A stretch of 64,000 bases of DNA. Origin: Larix kaempferi. Lineage: Eukaryota > Streptophyta > Pinopsida > Pinales > Pinaceae. The position numbers were made by a program, and so were the translations under genes. The stretch is taken from NCBI GenBank assembly GCA_027924585.1, contig BSBM01000252.1:7750001-7814000 (forward strand), written 5' to 3'. The notes beneath the pieces were generated by a model. It made no database searches and was not told the DNA's origin. It worked only from the letters and a program-made list of their open reading frames with translations. Below, piece after piece: positions 24,803 to 36,159 of the stretch (its first letter is position 1; the number at the start of each line of letters is the position of its first letter).

Positions 24803-25400
24803 ATTCTGGATATCGTTCAATTGCTAGATAAATGTTTTCACAATTATCTACTAAACGAAGGGGCGTTCTATCCTTCTTGTCGGAAAATGGAAGTCAGGAC
24901 AAACAATTTGTATATGGTATAACTTAGTTGATGTCCATTTTTACACTTCTCTCGTAAATGAAGGGTCGGTCAACCCTTCTTGTGCTCAGTATTCTTCCGG
25001 TGTTCACCAATTTAGATATAGATGAATTGACGTCTTAGCCTTCGTAGGTTGAATATTTTTACAATTCCCTCATAAATGAAGGAGCGGCCGACCCTTCTTC
25101 TGCCCAGTATTCTATTCATAATAGTTCTAGAATCCAAGAAGGGTCGGTCGATCTTCTTTCTTTCACCATTCTAGATACAGGTGAATTGTTGGATATAGTT
25201 GTTCACAATCATCTACTAAACAAAGGGGCGGTCGATCCTTCTTGTTGGAAAATGGAAGTCGGGACAAACGTTTTTATATGTTAGAACTTAGATGATATCT
25301 TGGTCCCTACTATTTACAGCGGAAGTTGGAAGTCGGGATTGTGGACATAGCCTTCGTAGATTAAATATTTTTAAATTTATCTCGTAAATGAAGGGTTGGC
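24798..25400. repeat. Right half of hairpin-rich dispersed repeat (copy A)
   Basis: The sequence resumes the repeat interrupted at 1651 and parallels 43608 onward: TATCCATTCTGGATAT, then a block with GTTTTCACAATTA, then the GTCGGAAAATGGAAGTC motif. It has further GAAGGGTCGGTC-type imperfect palindromes at about 24958, 25078, 25137 and 25223. From 25400 to 25800 the sequence is AT-rich with no gene that I can support. Confidence 0.7.
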
Positions 25401-25708
25401 CGAAAATGGTTAATCCCACCCAATCTGGAAGCGATCACTCGTTAAGGAATGACAGAGGTGACTCGGTCGGACCAATCTAGAAACAAGAAATCATTCAGAG
25501 GCGATCAGACCCTTCACCTCTCATATTCCATGATATAAGATTTAACAGTTAAATTTATTTGTTTTTTAAATATTAAACATAAAAACTGCAATAATTGGAT
25601 CATGTTCCCTTCCTTGCATCGGATCAACACAACCCTTCTAATTGACTTATTTGATAATATATACTAGTGGGAAAATGATTCTTTGTTTAAAATAAATATT
25701 ATTTTTAA

Positions 25709-25834
25709 TGTGCTCCTGTTATTTTATATTTCATAAATCGCTTCTAAACTGGATTTTGGTTATGAACAATGTGTCCTCTTATTTTATATTTCAAATATCA
25801 TTTATGAAATGGATTTTGGTATTCAACAATGTGT
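25709..25834. repeat. Tandem duplication of about 64 bp spanning an ORF start
   Basis: Two adjacent units share TTATTTTATATTTCA and TGGATTTTGG, each ending in CAACAATGTGTG or GAACAATGTGTC. The apparent start of the next frame lies in the second unit, so that ATG may not be the original start. Confidence 0.6.
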
Positions 25835-26444
25835 GGACCTGCTTTTGAATGGATTGAAAGTTGTTGAAGGAATCTCTTTTCCAGAAAGAAAAATATTGCA
25901 TAATATCAGAATTCATGATGGATGTATCATTGCAAATGTTACCAAGACTTTAAATGCAAGTCTTCCATTGCCCTATCCATCAGAAGGTGCAAATACATTG
26001 TCAGAGGTTGTTGGTGGTTATATTCAATGGCTTGTATCTGATATCGTTAACCACATTGGGTTTGCTATTCGCGAGAATGAGGTGAATGATATAGCAGATT
26101 CTACTTCGCCGAGTGTAGCACATATCATAACAACTGATAATGAATCTTCTTTTATTATGAGAAAATTTAAGTTGTTACATAAGTGTTTAGAAAGCAAGGA
26201 TTGCATTTCCATAGGTTTTGTAACAAGTGTGAGTGGGAGTGATTTTGTTGGGGGAACATTTTTGGGTGACTTATCCTTTGGTATTATGGTGGATGAAGTG
26301 GTGTTTTATTGTATGGCATGTTTTCCAGGGTTGAGCAGTGGAGGTTTTGTCGTATGGCCGATTAAAAGAATCATAGATTTTAATACAGAAACATTGCTTT
26401 CTATTGAAGCAATTTCAACAATAATCAATTTGAAACTACTTTGA
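25809..26444 (+). pseudogene. DUF8039-like fragment, N-terminal part of a broken gene
   Basis: This 211-codon stretch contains two modules of a recognisable pattern. The first has LPLPYPSEGANTLSEVVGGY followed by IQW. The second has GGTFLGDLSFGIMV, then CFPGL and GGFVVWPIKRII. This layout (a variable strand, an LP-P-P turn, TL-G and a terminal G-hydrophobic-W-P) resembles DUF8039, found in plants beside transposase-like proteins. The assignment is from recall and tentative. The frame ends at 26444 and related sequence resumes at 26561 in another frame, so the gene is broken or an intron lies between. It probably belongs with the DUF7869-like sequence at 34285-36159. Confidence 0.4.
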
Positions 26445-26560
26445 AAGTATTAAAGGAAAATCACAATGTTAGGTTTGTGGGAGAGAAAGTTAATTTTATA
26501 CATTAATGTTCTTTAAAGCCACAGTATGTTGCTCGGGGAATACTGTAAACTGTTTTTTAG

Positions 26561-26938
26561 GGAGACATTGTACAATTCAAAGCACTAGATGCTCGTGAGT
26601 TTGGCATTTTAGTTCATAAAGTCTTCTGCAATTGTGAGGATTGTGGTGTATTTGAAGGCTCTCTTATAAGATGGCCTGCAAACAATTTGCTTGACCTCGA
26701 TGATGTTCCTTTGGATGTTATACTAAAAAAGAAAACAGACGAAGATATGGTCAACTTTTGGAATATTTTTGAAGAATGTCCTTTACAAATGGTCCTTCCA
26801 GGTACTCCCCATTGTGAATATACAAATGTTAAAGGTAATGGAACAAGGCCATACAATTTCGTAAAGCGGCAAACTGGAATTAAAATTTATGAAATAAATT
26901 CAAGATCGGTACCTTACATGATTGGAATTGATTAGGGT
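26561..26938 (+). pseudogene. Third DUF8039-like module and downstream segment
   Basis: An open stretch encodes FCNCEDCGVFEGSLIRWPA (two Cys pairs, then the I-W-P end of the module), then a conserved-looking FWNIFEECPLQMVLPGTPHC and KGNGTRPYNF. It has no own start codon in good context and begins right after an in-frame stop at 26558-26560. It is likely a continuation of 25809-26444 after loss of frame or across an intron. I cannot name a function. Confidence 0.35.
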
Positions 26939-27072
26939 GCATTCCTTTCAAAAAATTTCATTAAACATTGTTGTTCAAATATTTGTATATCAAAAATTTC
27001 ACTTCAATATTTAGTTGAATGTGTGAATAAATTTGATAGTATGAATGGAAATTCAAGAAGACAATATGTTAT

Positions 27073-27077
27073 AAATT
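27073..27077. repeat. Target-site duplication, left (AAATT), copia
   Basis: AAATT directly precedes the left LTR and recurs at 34280-34284 right after the right LTR. Confidence 0.93.
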
Positions 27078-27669
27078 TGTTAAATTTTGAGCATTAATTC
27101 AAGATACTCTAGGATCTTTGCTAAGAGAATAACTGTATAGTATATCAATGCATATCAATCATAGCAAGCATGTCAATCATCACAAGAAGCAAACATAAGA
27201 GACAATAGACACACAGATTTTCCGTGGGGAAAACCCTAAGGTGAAAAACCCCACAACTTCCTCAGAGATAGATAGAGCAATGATACAACCCAAGTACACA
27301 GAGATAGAATCCTCCTAGTAGCTGATCCTCCTCCTCACATGTGTGCCACTTTCCAAGTGAAGGAAGAGTGAGTTCTGAGTGATCCAAATAGAGAACGGGA
27401 GATCTCTATTTATATTTGTCTTGACTGCCCAATAACCTTATGGGGCCGACTTGTCTAGCTTAGTACAATAGCCCAATATTAACTTAATCAAGGCCAACCC
27501 CACACATGGTGGTATAATAACCCATCAGCAAGTTATGACACTTGCGACACTTGTCAATACAAATGACGACACTTCTGTATATGGGAATAATAACATCTCT
27601 ATAGGAGTACACTATACATAGATGAAATACATGGGTGAAATACATTCCAAAGTTACATATACATCAACA
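27078..27669 (-). repeat. Copia 3' LTR (592 bp)
   Basis: On the plus strand it begins TGTTAAATTTTGAGC and ends CATATACATCAACA. Compared with the other LTR it keeps a 22-base segment near 27556 between two CGACACTT repeats. Confidence 0.93.
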
Positions 27670-27680
27670 CTCCCTCTTAA
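27670..27680 (-). other. Copia polypurine tract
   Basis: On the minus strand AAGAGGGAG directly precedes the TGTTGATG start of the 3' LTR. Confidence 0.8.
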
Positions 27681-27914
27681 TTAGGAAGGTATTTCTCGAC
27701 ACAGATCTGCTAGCACAAGTCTTCTTCTCTAGATCATCGTCAGTGAATCATTGTCATCGTCACTGCTGCTGCTATTTCAATCAATCTCTAAATCTACTCA
27801 TCATAGGAAGTTCTACAGAGCTAATCCTTTTTCATACTGGATGTAGGCCCACCACTTGCAGGTCTTCATCATCATTGGCCATACTGGGGAATCCTCAGGA
27901 CTTATTACATGCGT

Positions 27915-28190
27915 CACAAAACTTGGCGGTAGCATCCCAGGCTGTTACGAGCACACAACTCTACCTGTCAGATCTCCCAGGAGCACATTACATGTGACCC
28001 ATCACAAAACCTGGCTGAAGCATCCCAGACTATTATGAGCACACGGTTCTACCTGTTGGATCTCCCAGGAGCACATTACATGTGATCTCACCACAAAACC
28101 TGGCTGAATCATCCCAGGCTATTACGAGCACACAGCTCTACCTATCGGATCTCCCAAGAGCACATTACATGTGGTCCATCACAAAACCTA
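27915..28190. repeat. Tandem array A in copia 3' region, 88-89 bp unit
   Basis: CACAAAAC begins units at 27915, 28003, 28092 and 28180. Each full unit also holds a GCATCCCAGGCT-like block, a GAGCACAC block and GATCTCCCAGGAGCACATTA. There are three full units and one partial. Confidence 0.9.
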
Positions 28191-28480
28191 GCTGAAGCAT
28201 CTAAGGCCTTTTTCATCCTATCCATATTTCCCGGGAGCATATTACATGTGGTCTTGGAAATGCCTCGAAAGAGCATCTGAGGCCTTTTTCATCATGTCCA
28301 TATCTCCCAGGTCCACTTACATGCCATAGGACAATGCCTTGAAAGAACATCTGAGGCCTTTTTCATCTTTTCCAGATCTCCCAGGTCTACTTACATGTCC
28401 TCCCAAAGTAATGCCTCGAAAGAGCATCTGAGGCCTTTTTCATCCTGTCCAGATCTCCCAGGTCTACTTACATGCTCATC
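28190..28480. repeat. Tandem array B in copia 3' region, about 75 bp unit
   Basis: AATGCCTCGAAAGAGCATCT-like blocks recur near 28259, 28333 and 28410, each followed by GAGGCCTTTTTCATC and a TCTCCCAGGTC segment. A partial unit precedes them at 28190. The TCTCCCAGG block is shared with array A, so the arrays may have a common origin. Confidence 0.85.
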
Positions 28481-28499
28481 TGCACAACTTATCCACAGC

Positions 28500-29020
28500 C
28501 ACAGAGTATCAACCTGATACTCTCCATACATCATCCTGATGTACACATGATCATCCTGATCATCGTCACTGCATCGTCCTGATGCATGTCATCTGGAGAA
28601 GCTCGTCATCCACGATCATCCTGATCATACAATGCATCTACCTGATGCATACCAAGTATCTACCTGATACATATCACCATACACAGTGTATCCACCTGGT
28701 ACATACATAGATACATGATCCACACAATGTATCTACCTGATACATATCAACATACATGATCTACCTGATCATACAACGTATCCACCTGATACATATACAG
28801 ATACATGGTCCAAGCATCCAACATGATGCATACATACATAAATGATCCAACTGATCATATCCAGCATCCAACATGATGCATACATACATAAATGATCCAA
28901 CTTATCATATCCAGCATCCAACATGATGCGTACATACATAAATGATCCAACTGATCATATCCAACATCCAACATGATGCATACACATACATATAAATGTA
29001 AATGATCCAACTGATCATAC
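28500..29020. repeat. Tandem array C in copia 3' region, exact 50-bp unit
   Basis: ACATGATGCATACATACATA starts units at 28821, 28871, 28921 and (changed) 28971, a period of exactly 50. Each holds the palindromic TGATCA. The preceding 28500-28800 is a looser series of CATCCTGATCAT and ACCTGATACATA blocks, probably older units of the same array. Confidence 0.88.
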
Positions 29021-29132
29021 AGAGCAGAAACTAGAACATCATCTTGATGCTCATCATCCAGCGCTTACATCCACAGCCATGTGAAGGATCCCCCTTCCAC
29101 CATGCTAGGAATGGCTACAGCAAATGTCTCCA

Positions 29133-32100
29133 TCACTTCTTCCTCGAAGTGTCGTCGATCCGAAGAACACCAAGCCTCTATCTGAAGTACTCAAACTTCA
29201 CTCTAGCTAGTGGCTTCGTCAACACATATGCAATCTGCTCATCCGTCGCAACATACAGGATCTTCAATGCTCCCCTTTGCACCATATCCCTGGTATAGTG
29301 ATATTTGATCTCTATGTGTTTCAACCTGTCGTGGAACACTGGGTTCTCAGACAGCTTCACACAACTCTGGTTGTCAAAAAATATACCAGTAGCCTCCAAT
29401 GGTAGATCAAATAACTCAGACAGTAGCTTCCTCAACCATACTGCCTCACAACTAGCCGAACAGGCTACAACATACTCTGCCTCAGCTATACTCAGTGCTA
29501 CGCAGTACTGCTTTCTGCTAAACCAAGAGATCACACTTGATCCCATACTAAAGCAGCACCCAGAAGTGCTCTTCCTATCTGCAGCACTGCCTGCCCAATA
29601 TGAATCAACATAACCTTGTAGGTTAAACTTTTGATTCGCATCATACTTAAGCCCATAATCAAATGTACCCTTCAGGTACCTCAGAATATGCTTTAAAACA
29701 ACCAGGTGAACATTCCTTGGATATGTCAGGAACTGGCTCAATGTGTTCACCGCAAAGCAAATATCTGGTCTCATGTTCGTCAAGTACATTAAGGACCCAA
29801 TCATCTAACGATACATAGTGACATCAACCGGCTTAGATGAAGCATCACAAAGAAGATTCAGGTTCGATGCCATAGGTGTGGCCATGGATTTGTAGTCCAT
29901 CATCCCGAACCTCTTCAGGATCTCTACTGTATACTTCCCTTGTCCAAGGAAGATCCCATCTGCACTCTGCCACACCTCCATGCCTAGAAAATAGTGCATC
30001 ATCCCCAATTCCTTCATCTCAAACTCGGTTGCAAGCTTCCTCTTGGTATCGGCAATCAAACTATCATTACCTGTTACAAACAGATCATCCACATATAGAA
30101 GTAGTATCACTGGATTGCCTTCCTCAACCTTGTAATAAAGGTTGGAATCTGCTTTACTCTTTGTAAATCCCAAACTAGATAGGAAACTGTCCATCCTACC
30201 ATACCAAGTTCTAGGAGCTTGCTTCAAGCCATACAAGGCTTTCTTCAGTCTGCACACATATGACTCCCTGTCATGTGTTTCAAAATTGAGTGGCTACTCC
30301 ACATACACTTCCTCTTCAACTACACCATTCAAGAAAGCAGTCTTGACATCCATCTGGTGTATCTTTCATTTCATCACTGCATCCAGAGCAAGTACTAATC
30401 TAATGGAAGTGTACCTGGCTACAGGAGCAAAATTTTCTTCATAATCTATTCCCTCTTTCTGAGAGAAGCCACGAGCTACAAATCTTGCCTCGTATTTCTC
30501 TATGCTGCCATCTGCAGTATGCTTCATTTTGTAGATCCATTTGGAAGTCACAACAGACTTCCCTTAAGGTCTTGGTACAACATCCCAAACATCATTCTTC
30601 ATTATTGATTGGTATTCTTCGACCATGGCATCCTTCCATTATTTCTTTTCCGCTGCTTCTTCATAATTGGAAGGTTCTTTGTTCATGATATCACAAAGTA
30701 AAGCAACATAGCTGGTGTGTGATCTAGTTCTCTTCTTTGCTCTGTGTTCTTCTTCTGGAATGCCATATCTTTCTACATCTTGAATGAGCTCTCTAGCCCA
30801 TGCAAGTTTCTTCTTGTGAGAGTTATTCTCACGGGGTGGATCTACAGGTTCTTGCGGATCTTCAATTTCACGATATGCATTTGGAACTGCTTCAGTCATA
30901 GTAGTTTCTTGAAATCTAGTTTCCTTAGGTTCTTCATAATCTTCAACAGGTGTCTTCCTTGATTTGATGAATGTTGAGTTTTAATCAAATGCCACATCCC
31001 TGCTGACATCAATCTTCTTGAACCCTGGAAAGTATATTATGTAAGCCTTCGAACTTTCACTGTAACCCACAAAGATACCCTTCTTTCCTGAAGGAACTAG
31101 CTTGGTCCTCTTTTCCTTTGGGACATGAGTGTATACTGGACAACCAAATATTCTGAGATGGTTGACTTCAGGTTTCTTACCAGAGAAGACCCCTTCTGGT
31201 GTTTTGTTGTCCAATATCTTGTGGGGTGTTCTGTTCTGCACATATACAACTGTCCTGGCTGCTTATGCCGATAGATGCATAGGTAGATCCTGGTCATGCA
31301 ACATTGCCCTTGTTGCTTCCATGATTGTTCGATTCTTTCTTTCTGCAACTCCATTCTTTTGTGGATTGTAAGGAGCAGTCAACTCCCTCTTAATCCCTGA
31401 ATCACTGCATAGCTTCTTGAAGTCACCTAAAGTGAATTCTCCACCATTGTCGGATCTGAATGTTTTGATCTTCTTACCAGTTTGGTTCTCCATCAAGGTT
31501 TTGAATTCCTTGAACTTATCAAACACTTCATCTTTGTTTTTCAAGAAGTAAACCCAAGTCTTCCTGAAAAATTCATCAATGAAAGAGACATAGTAAGCAT
31601 ACCCACTCAAAGAACTGGATGACATCGGACCACATACATCAGAGTGGATAATTTCCAAGATATCTTATGCCTTGCTTTTACTGCTTGGAAATTCCTTCTT
31701 TATGTTCTTTCCTTTTGCACATCCTTTGCAAACACCTTCATGTTTGGTCTTGATTTCAGGAAGACCCTCTACAGCCTTGCTTGCAATTGGAAGTGCCCTA
31801 TAGTGCATATGAGCAAGTCTTCTATGCCAAAGTTCACTTGGCTCCATGGATTCATGCACCATGGCATGTTCAGGTTGTCCCTTTAGTTTATACAATCCTC
31901 CCTCTTACTCTCCAATCACTACTGCATCATCTATGGTCTTTCCCTTTAGCCACATTAGAACTTAGCCATCCACAAATGCAACCCTCATACCTTTTTCATC
32001 CAATGCGGATATGGAAAGTAGGTTCTTCCTAAGCCCAGGTACATACAAAACATCTTTCATCTTCAAAGACTTCCCAGAGTCTATATTGTAGGAGGCCTCA

Positions 32101-33215
32101 CCACTTCCTTTGATAGGGTATTGGTAGTCATCCCCAAGTTTCACCTTATGGGGTGACTCATGTTCAGATAGATTATGAAAGGATTCTTTAAACCCAGTCA
32201 TGTGCTTTGAAGCCCCACTGGCAATAAGCCAATCATTACAACCATGAGAAATAGTACATGTGAAAGCAGAGATTAGAACATACTCTTCTTCTCTTGATGA
32301 GTCATCATCATCACTTTCTGCTCTAGCCTTCTTCTTGGGAGGTTCATCATCCTTGGCGGCATGAGCATGGTACCTTCTTTTGCTACCCTTCTTCTTCTTG
32401 TTGAAGTTGTTGTTGTCCTTCTTGTTCTTGGGACAATTTATGGCAATATGTCCCTTTTCATTACAGGTGAAGCATATTCTCCTTTCTTTATGGTGATGTG
32501 AAGATTTCATGAAGTGAGATGGCTCTCTCTTGTACTTCCCTTTCTTGGTGTGAGCTGTGAGAGCTTGATCTTCATTCCCCATCTTTTCTTCTCGTGTCAA
32601 AAGCCTTGCTTATTCTTGTGAACATTCTTCCCGTAGTCTGCTGAAGGATACCAACTTCTTTCTTGCACAAATTCCTTGAATAAAGGAGTCCCATGACCTG
32701 GGTAGGCCATTCAGAGTGGTCATGACAACTTCACCATTCTCCACTATTTCATCCGCTGCTTCTAGTTGTTCCTTGATCTGAGAGACCCTAGAAAAATAAG
32801 ATTGAATGGATTCTCCATTCTGAAGTTTTACCCCTTTCAATTAGTTCCGCAGAGTCATCTTCTGATTTATGTTCTTCCCTTCAAATAGCTTGGATAGGGA
32901 ATCAAACATCTCTTTGGGTGTCTTCAGAGATGACACATGGGGGATGAGATGGTCCTTGATAGAATCAACAATGATTCTCTTTGCCTTGACTAATTTCTTC
33001 TTGTGGAGGGATTTAGCCTCTTCTCCCTCTGGGACATGGACCTCTTCTATTATATATGAATCCAACTCATTCTCTTCCAGGATTAACCCAATCCTATACT
33101 TCAAAGCTTGGTGTGGTGAGACATCTTTAAAGAGTACTTCAAATGGAAATAGAAAAGATTTAGGTCTCACCACTTGATTTGCTGAAAATTGGATCTGGTC
33201 CTGGATTAGGGTTTG
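29133..33215 (-). pseudogene. gag-pol: Copia gag-pol polyprotein with 13 in-frame stops
   Basis: One reading frame runs from the Gag N-terminal region to a natural TGA at 29133-29135 without a frameshift. Gag includes the knuckle CFTCNEKGHIAINC. Integrase shows HSDVCGP, RSDNGGEF and NGVAERKNR. Reverse transcriptase shows LYVDDLFVTG with the YVDD core. RNase H shows YVDSYWAGSAADRKSTSG. The frame is interrupted by TAA at 32841, 32610, 31962, 31905, 31665, 31263, 30981, 30639 and 30564, TGA at 30366, and TAG at 30294, 29805 and 29178 (lowest coordinate of each codon). Most sit where related copia proteins have Q, and a few where they have E or W. No obvious ATG precedes 33173, so the Gag start is unclear. 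No functional product is expected. Confidence 0.95.
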
Positions 33216-33681
33216 TCAGAAAAACCCTAAAAATTCAAAATGTGAATTTCAACTTTCTGAAAGGATGGGAAGATGCGCCTTCATGAGTTGATCAGCCTGG
33301 TATACTTAGAGTTTGAATTCTGCAAAGTTTCACCCTTTAGAAATGCCTTTTAGTCTTTCCGAATTCACTAAGGAGGACCCTTAATTAGGGTTTGAGTTTC
33401 CCGGAGATTTAACCAGCCAAAAATATCGATCCAAAGCTCTAAACTTTGATTTTTCCAAGGAGCTTCCAGCTATGTCTTTAGATTTCAAAAATTCCTATTA
33501 TTGTGGAAACCCTAATTTTTAGGGCCAAAATGGAAAGTGCTCAGAATTGAATTCTGATTGGACAGATAGATTCACCTTGCTGAGGAGAGTCAATCTATCA
33601 TATTGCTTTTCCAAAATCATTGGAGAGAAACCCAATAAACAAGAAACCCTGGTTTCTGCCACTGCACAATGTCTTCTTCTC

Positions 33682-33699
33682 AGGTTATATATGATACCA
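33682..33699 (-). other. Copia primer-binding site
   Basis: On the minus strand TGGTATCATATATAACC directly follows the 5' LTR. The first eight bases match the 3' end complement of initiator tRNA-Met, the usual copia primer; the match then falls off. Confidence 0.75.
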
Positions 33700-34279
33700 T
33701 GTTAAATTTTGAGCATTAATTCAAGATACTCTAGGATCTTTGCTGAGAGAATAACATGTACAGTATATCAATGCATATCAATCATAGAAAGCATGCCAAT
33801 CATCACAAGAAGCAAACATAAGAGACAATAGACACAGATTTTCCATGGGGAAAACCCTAAGGTGAAAAAACCCACAACTTCCTCAGAGATAGATAGAGCA
33901 ATGATACAACCAAAGTACAACCCAGGTACACAGAGATAGACTCCTCCTAGCAGCTGATCCTCCTCCTCACATGTGCGCCACTTTCCGAGTGAAGGAAGAG
34001 TGAGTTCTGAGTGATCCAAATAGAGAATGGGAGATCTCTGTTTATACTTGTCCTGACTGCCCAATAACCTTATGGGGCCGACTTGTCTAGCTTAGTATAA
34101 TAACCCAATATCAACTTAATCAGGGCCGACCCCACACATGGTGGTCTAATAACCCATCGGCAAGTTATGACACTTGCGACACTTCCGTATAGAGGAATAA
34201 TAACATCTCTATAGGAGTACAATATACATAGATGAAATACATGGGTGAAATACATTCCGAAGTTACATATACATCAACA
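33700..34279 (-). repeat. Copia 5' LTR (580 bp)
   Basis: Same ends as the left LTR. It lacks the 22 bases found between two CGACACTT repeats in the left LTR, a typical short-repeat deletion, and carries a short insertion near 33912. Confidence 0.93.
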
Positions 34280-34284
34280 AAATT
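34280..34284. repeat. Target-site duplication, right (AAATT), copia
   Basis: Exact copy of 27073-27077. Confidence 0.93.
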
Positions 34285-36159
34285 CTATGGGATCAAATGC
34301 TCTTGTGGCCAAAGAAGGAGATGACAGAAAAAGAAGCATGTTTACAATGGGGTTAGACACAATAGACGTCTGTCAAAATGCATGGTATAAATGCCATGGG
34401 CTAAAAGGAGCACTTTCTACAATTATAAAGCATGTTCTTGAATGGTGATGTGAGAGTTGTGCATGGTAACAGTGGCTTGGAAAAATCTAGGGCGAACATT
34501 GTTGCACTGGTAGCTACTATTAATAAAATTGTAGAAGAGAATTCAAACAAATCTCCACATCTTACACGATTAATCAGTGAATATGGAACAAGGACAACCT
34601 TGAAATTATTTCCATCTAATATGTCCCATGGTTTGCTGTGAAAAATGGATAATGATGAAATCGAAAGAATTGGTTTGCCTCCAGTATCACAATCCTCCTT
34701 TAGCAAGGTGATGAGAGAATATTTTCGAGATGTTAATATTTCTAAATCAAACTCCTTTGCAAGGTGTAATGAGTGCATTACAATACAGGATAGGCTTAAG
34801 GGGACCACTGATCCATCTAAGGTGGAAAGGTTACGAGGAAATCAAGCAACTCATAATAAATATATCGCAAGTTGTCGCCAAGTATATTATTCTCACAGAT
34901 TAGCTTCACAAAAAAATCCAAAGACTCTTCTGAGTATTTATTGTTCGTGACAAAATGGATAAGTCAAAGACTTCCAAGCCAAGGATGGGTAAGAAGGAAA
35001 AATATTTTAGTAATGTTATGAATATTCCCATATCATTGACTGGAATGTTGTCTCATGGGCACAAGACTGGGGGTTTTGGCCATTTCAGCCTCTCATTTTA
35101 GAGATGGGGTCGAATTTCACTGTGACATCCCTGGCTAAATGATTGAAGTCTCTTGAAGAACCAGTGGTTGATAAATATGGTGATTTTATCTACAAAGGCG
35201 AAATATCTAAGCACCAATTGCATGATGCTCTATTGCAATCAAACTCATATGAAAAGTGTTTTATATACAGACAAGATGTGATGCAAGATGATGTATTGTA
35301 TGTTGATGGTGCTAATCAATGCATGCCAAATAGAAAACTACCACCCATATTGTTGTTGCAAATGGATAATTGTTCAGGCGATAACAAAAACCACTTTGTA
35401 TTTGCATTTTTATCTCTTTTAAAAGAAATGAGAGTGTTAAAGATAGTTGAAGTTGGATTCCTCCTGGTCAGACACACCCATGAAGACATAGATGGAACTT
35501 ATGGTAGGTTATCAGTAAAGCTAATGCGCAAGGATATATTTTCACTCTCAGAAATTATGGAGACGTATAGGACATGTGAAGATCAAAATTTCTATGTCCC
35601 TTATCTAATTGATGAACTTTACAATTTTAAGAGTTTTTGAAACCCCACCTTTTGGATGGAAGTGCCAAGATCATCGGTATCAAAAAAATCCAGTTTTTTA
35701 AATTTCAGCTCATAGAAGACATTCCAGTCATGCAATGGAGGGCATCACTTCGGGATGAATCTTGGTCGTCTCCTATTCATCTCTAGCATTCATTTCCAGA
35801 TGGTAGCGCAGACTTGCCGGTGGGACAACCTAGGTTATTAAATCTACAATAAAAAAGACCTACAGACATTGACGAAAAAAAAAGGATTATAAACATATAT
35901 TTCATTCTGGAATCAAGGGATTGAGAAGGGAGGTGAAATTTTTTTGCGTCCCAAGTTAAATTATTGGGAGGCTGTATATAAAGCTTTGGATAGTCCCTTA
36001 GAGAGTGTTGATCAGTCATCAACTAACTTTTGGCCATCGACAAGCCACGATATTCATAGTAGTGAACCTACAAGATATGAACATGAAATTATGGATGCTT
36101 GTTTGAAGGAAAATGTTCCTGCTTTGCAAGATTGCTATGTTGGACCAGTATGCAACAAG
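34285..36159 (+). pseudogene. DUF7869-like, transposase-type protein remnant
   Basis: Translation in shifting frames gives a recognisable long protein. It starts with DVCQNAWYKCHGLKGALSTI. Next come the 34645-34950 stretch with LPPVSQSSFSKVMREYF and FARCNECITIQDRL, then a DKMDKSKTSKPRMG-like stretch near 34951. Last is a 165-codon stretch (35143-35640) with LLQMDNCSGDNKNHFVFAFL and HTHEDIDGTYGRLSVKL. The QMDNC-NKN and HTHEDID pair is the hallmark I recall for DUF7869, a family seen in plants, animals and oomycetes and suspected to derive from DNA transposons. The three acidic clusters could form a DDE-type site (inference). Frame changes and stops at about 34432, 34950 and 35640 show it is dead. 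The copia element splits it from its probable N-terminal part, and a solo LTR splits it at 36159. Confidence 0.6.
36155..36159. repeat. Target-site duplication, left (ACAAG), solo LTR
   Basis: ACAAG precedes TGTCACC and recurs at 40328-40332. Confidence 0.75.

Larger units (their letters stand above)
27078..34279 (-). mobile_element. Ty1/copia retrotransposon, full-length but dead, minus strand
   Basis: Two LTRs (27078-27669 and 33700-34279), a primer site, a polypurine tract and an exact 5-bp duplication define a complete 7.2-kb element. Coding order on the minus strand is Gag, protease, integrase, reverse transcriptase, RNase H, which is the copia order. The coding frame holds 13 nonsense codons. 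The LTRs differ by several substitutions and indels, so the insertion is far older than the chromovirus. It interrupts the DUF8039/DUF7869-like relic. Between the end of pol and the 3' LTR there is an unusual region of about 1.45 kb made of three tandem-repeat arrays. Confidence 0.95.

Noticed and set aside
28821-29020. 50-bp spaced repeats as a CRISPR-like array
   Set aside because: There are no distinct spacers: the whole 50-bp unit repeats. It lies within a plant retrotransposon.
29178-33173. Reassigned stop codons (TAA/TAG read as Gln) to explain the copia frame
   Set aside because: The chromovirus and the second copia in the same window use normal codons and normal stops. Decay by C-to-T change explains the pattern without a new code.
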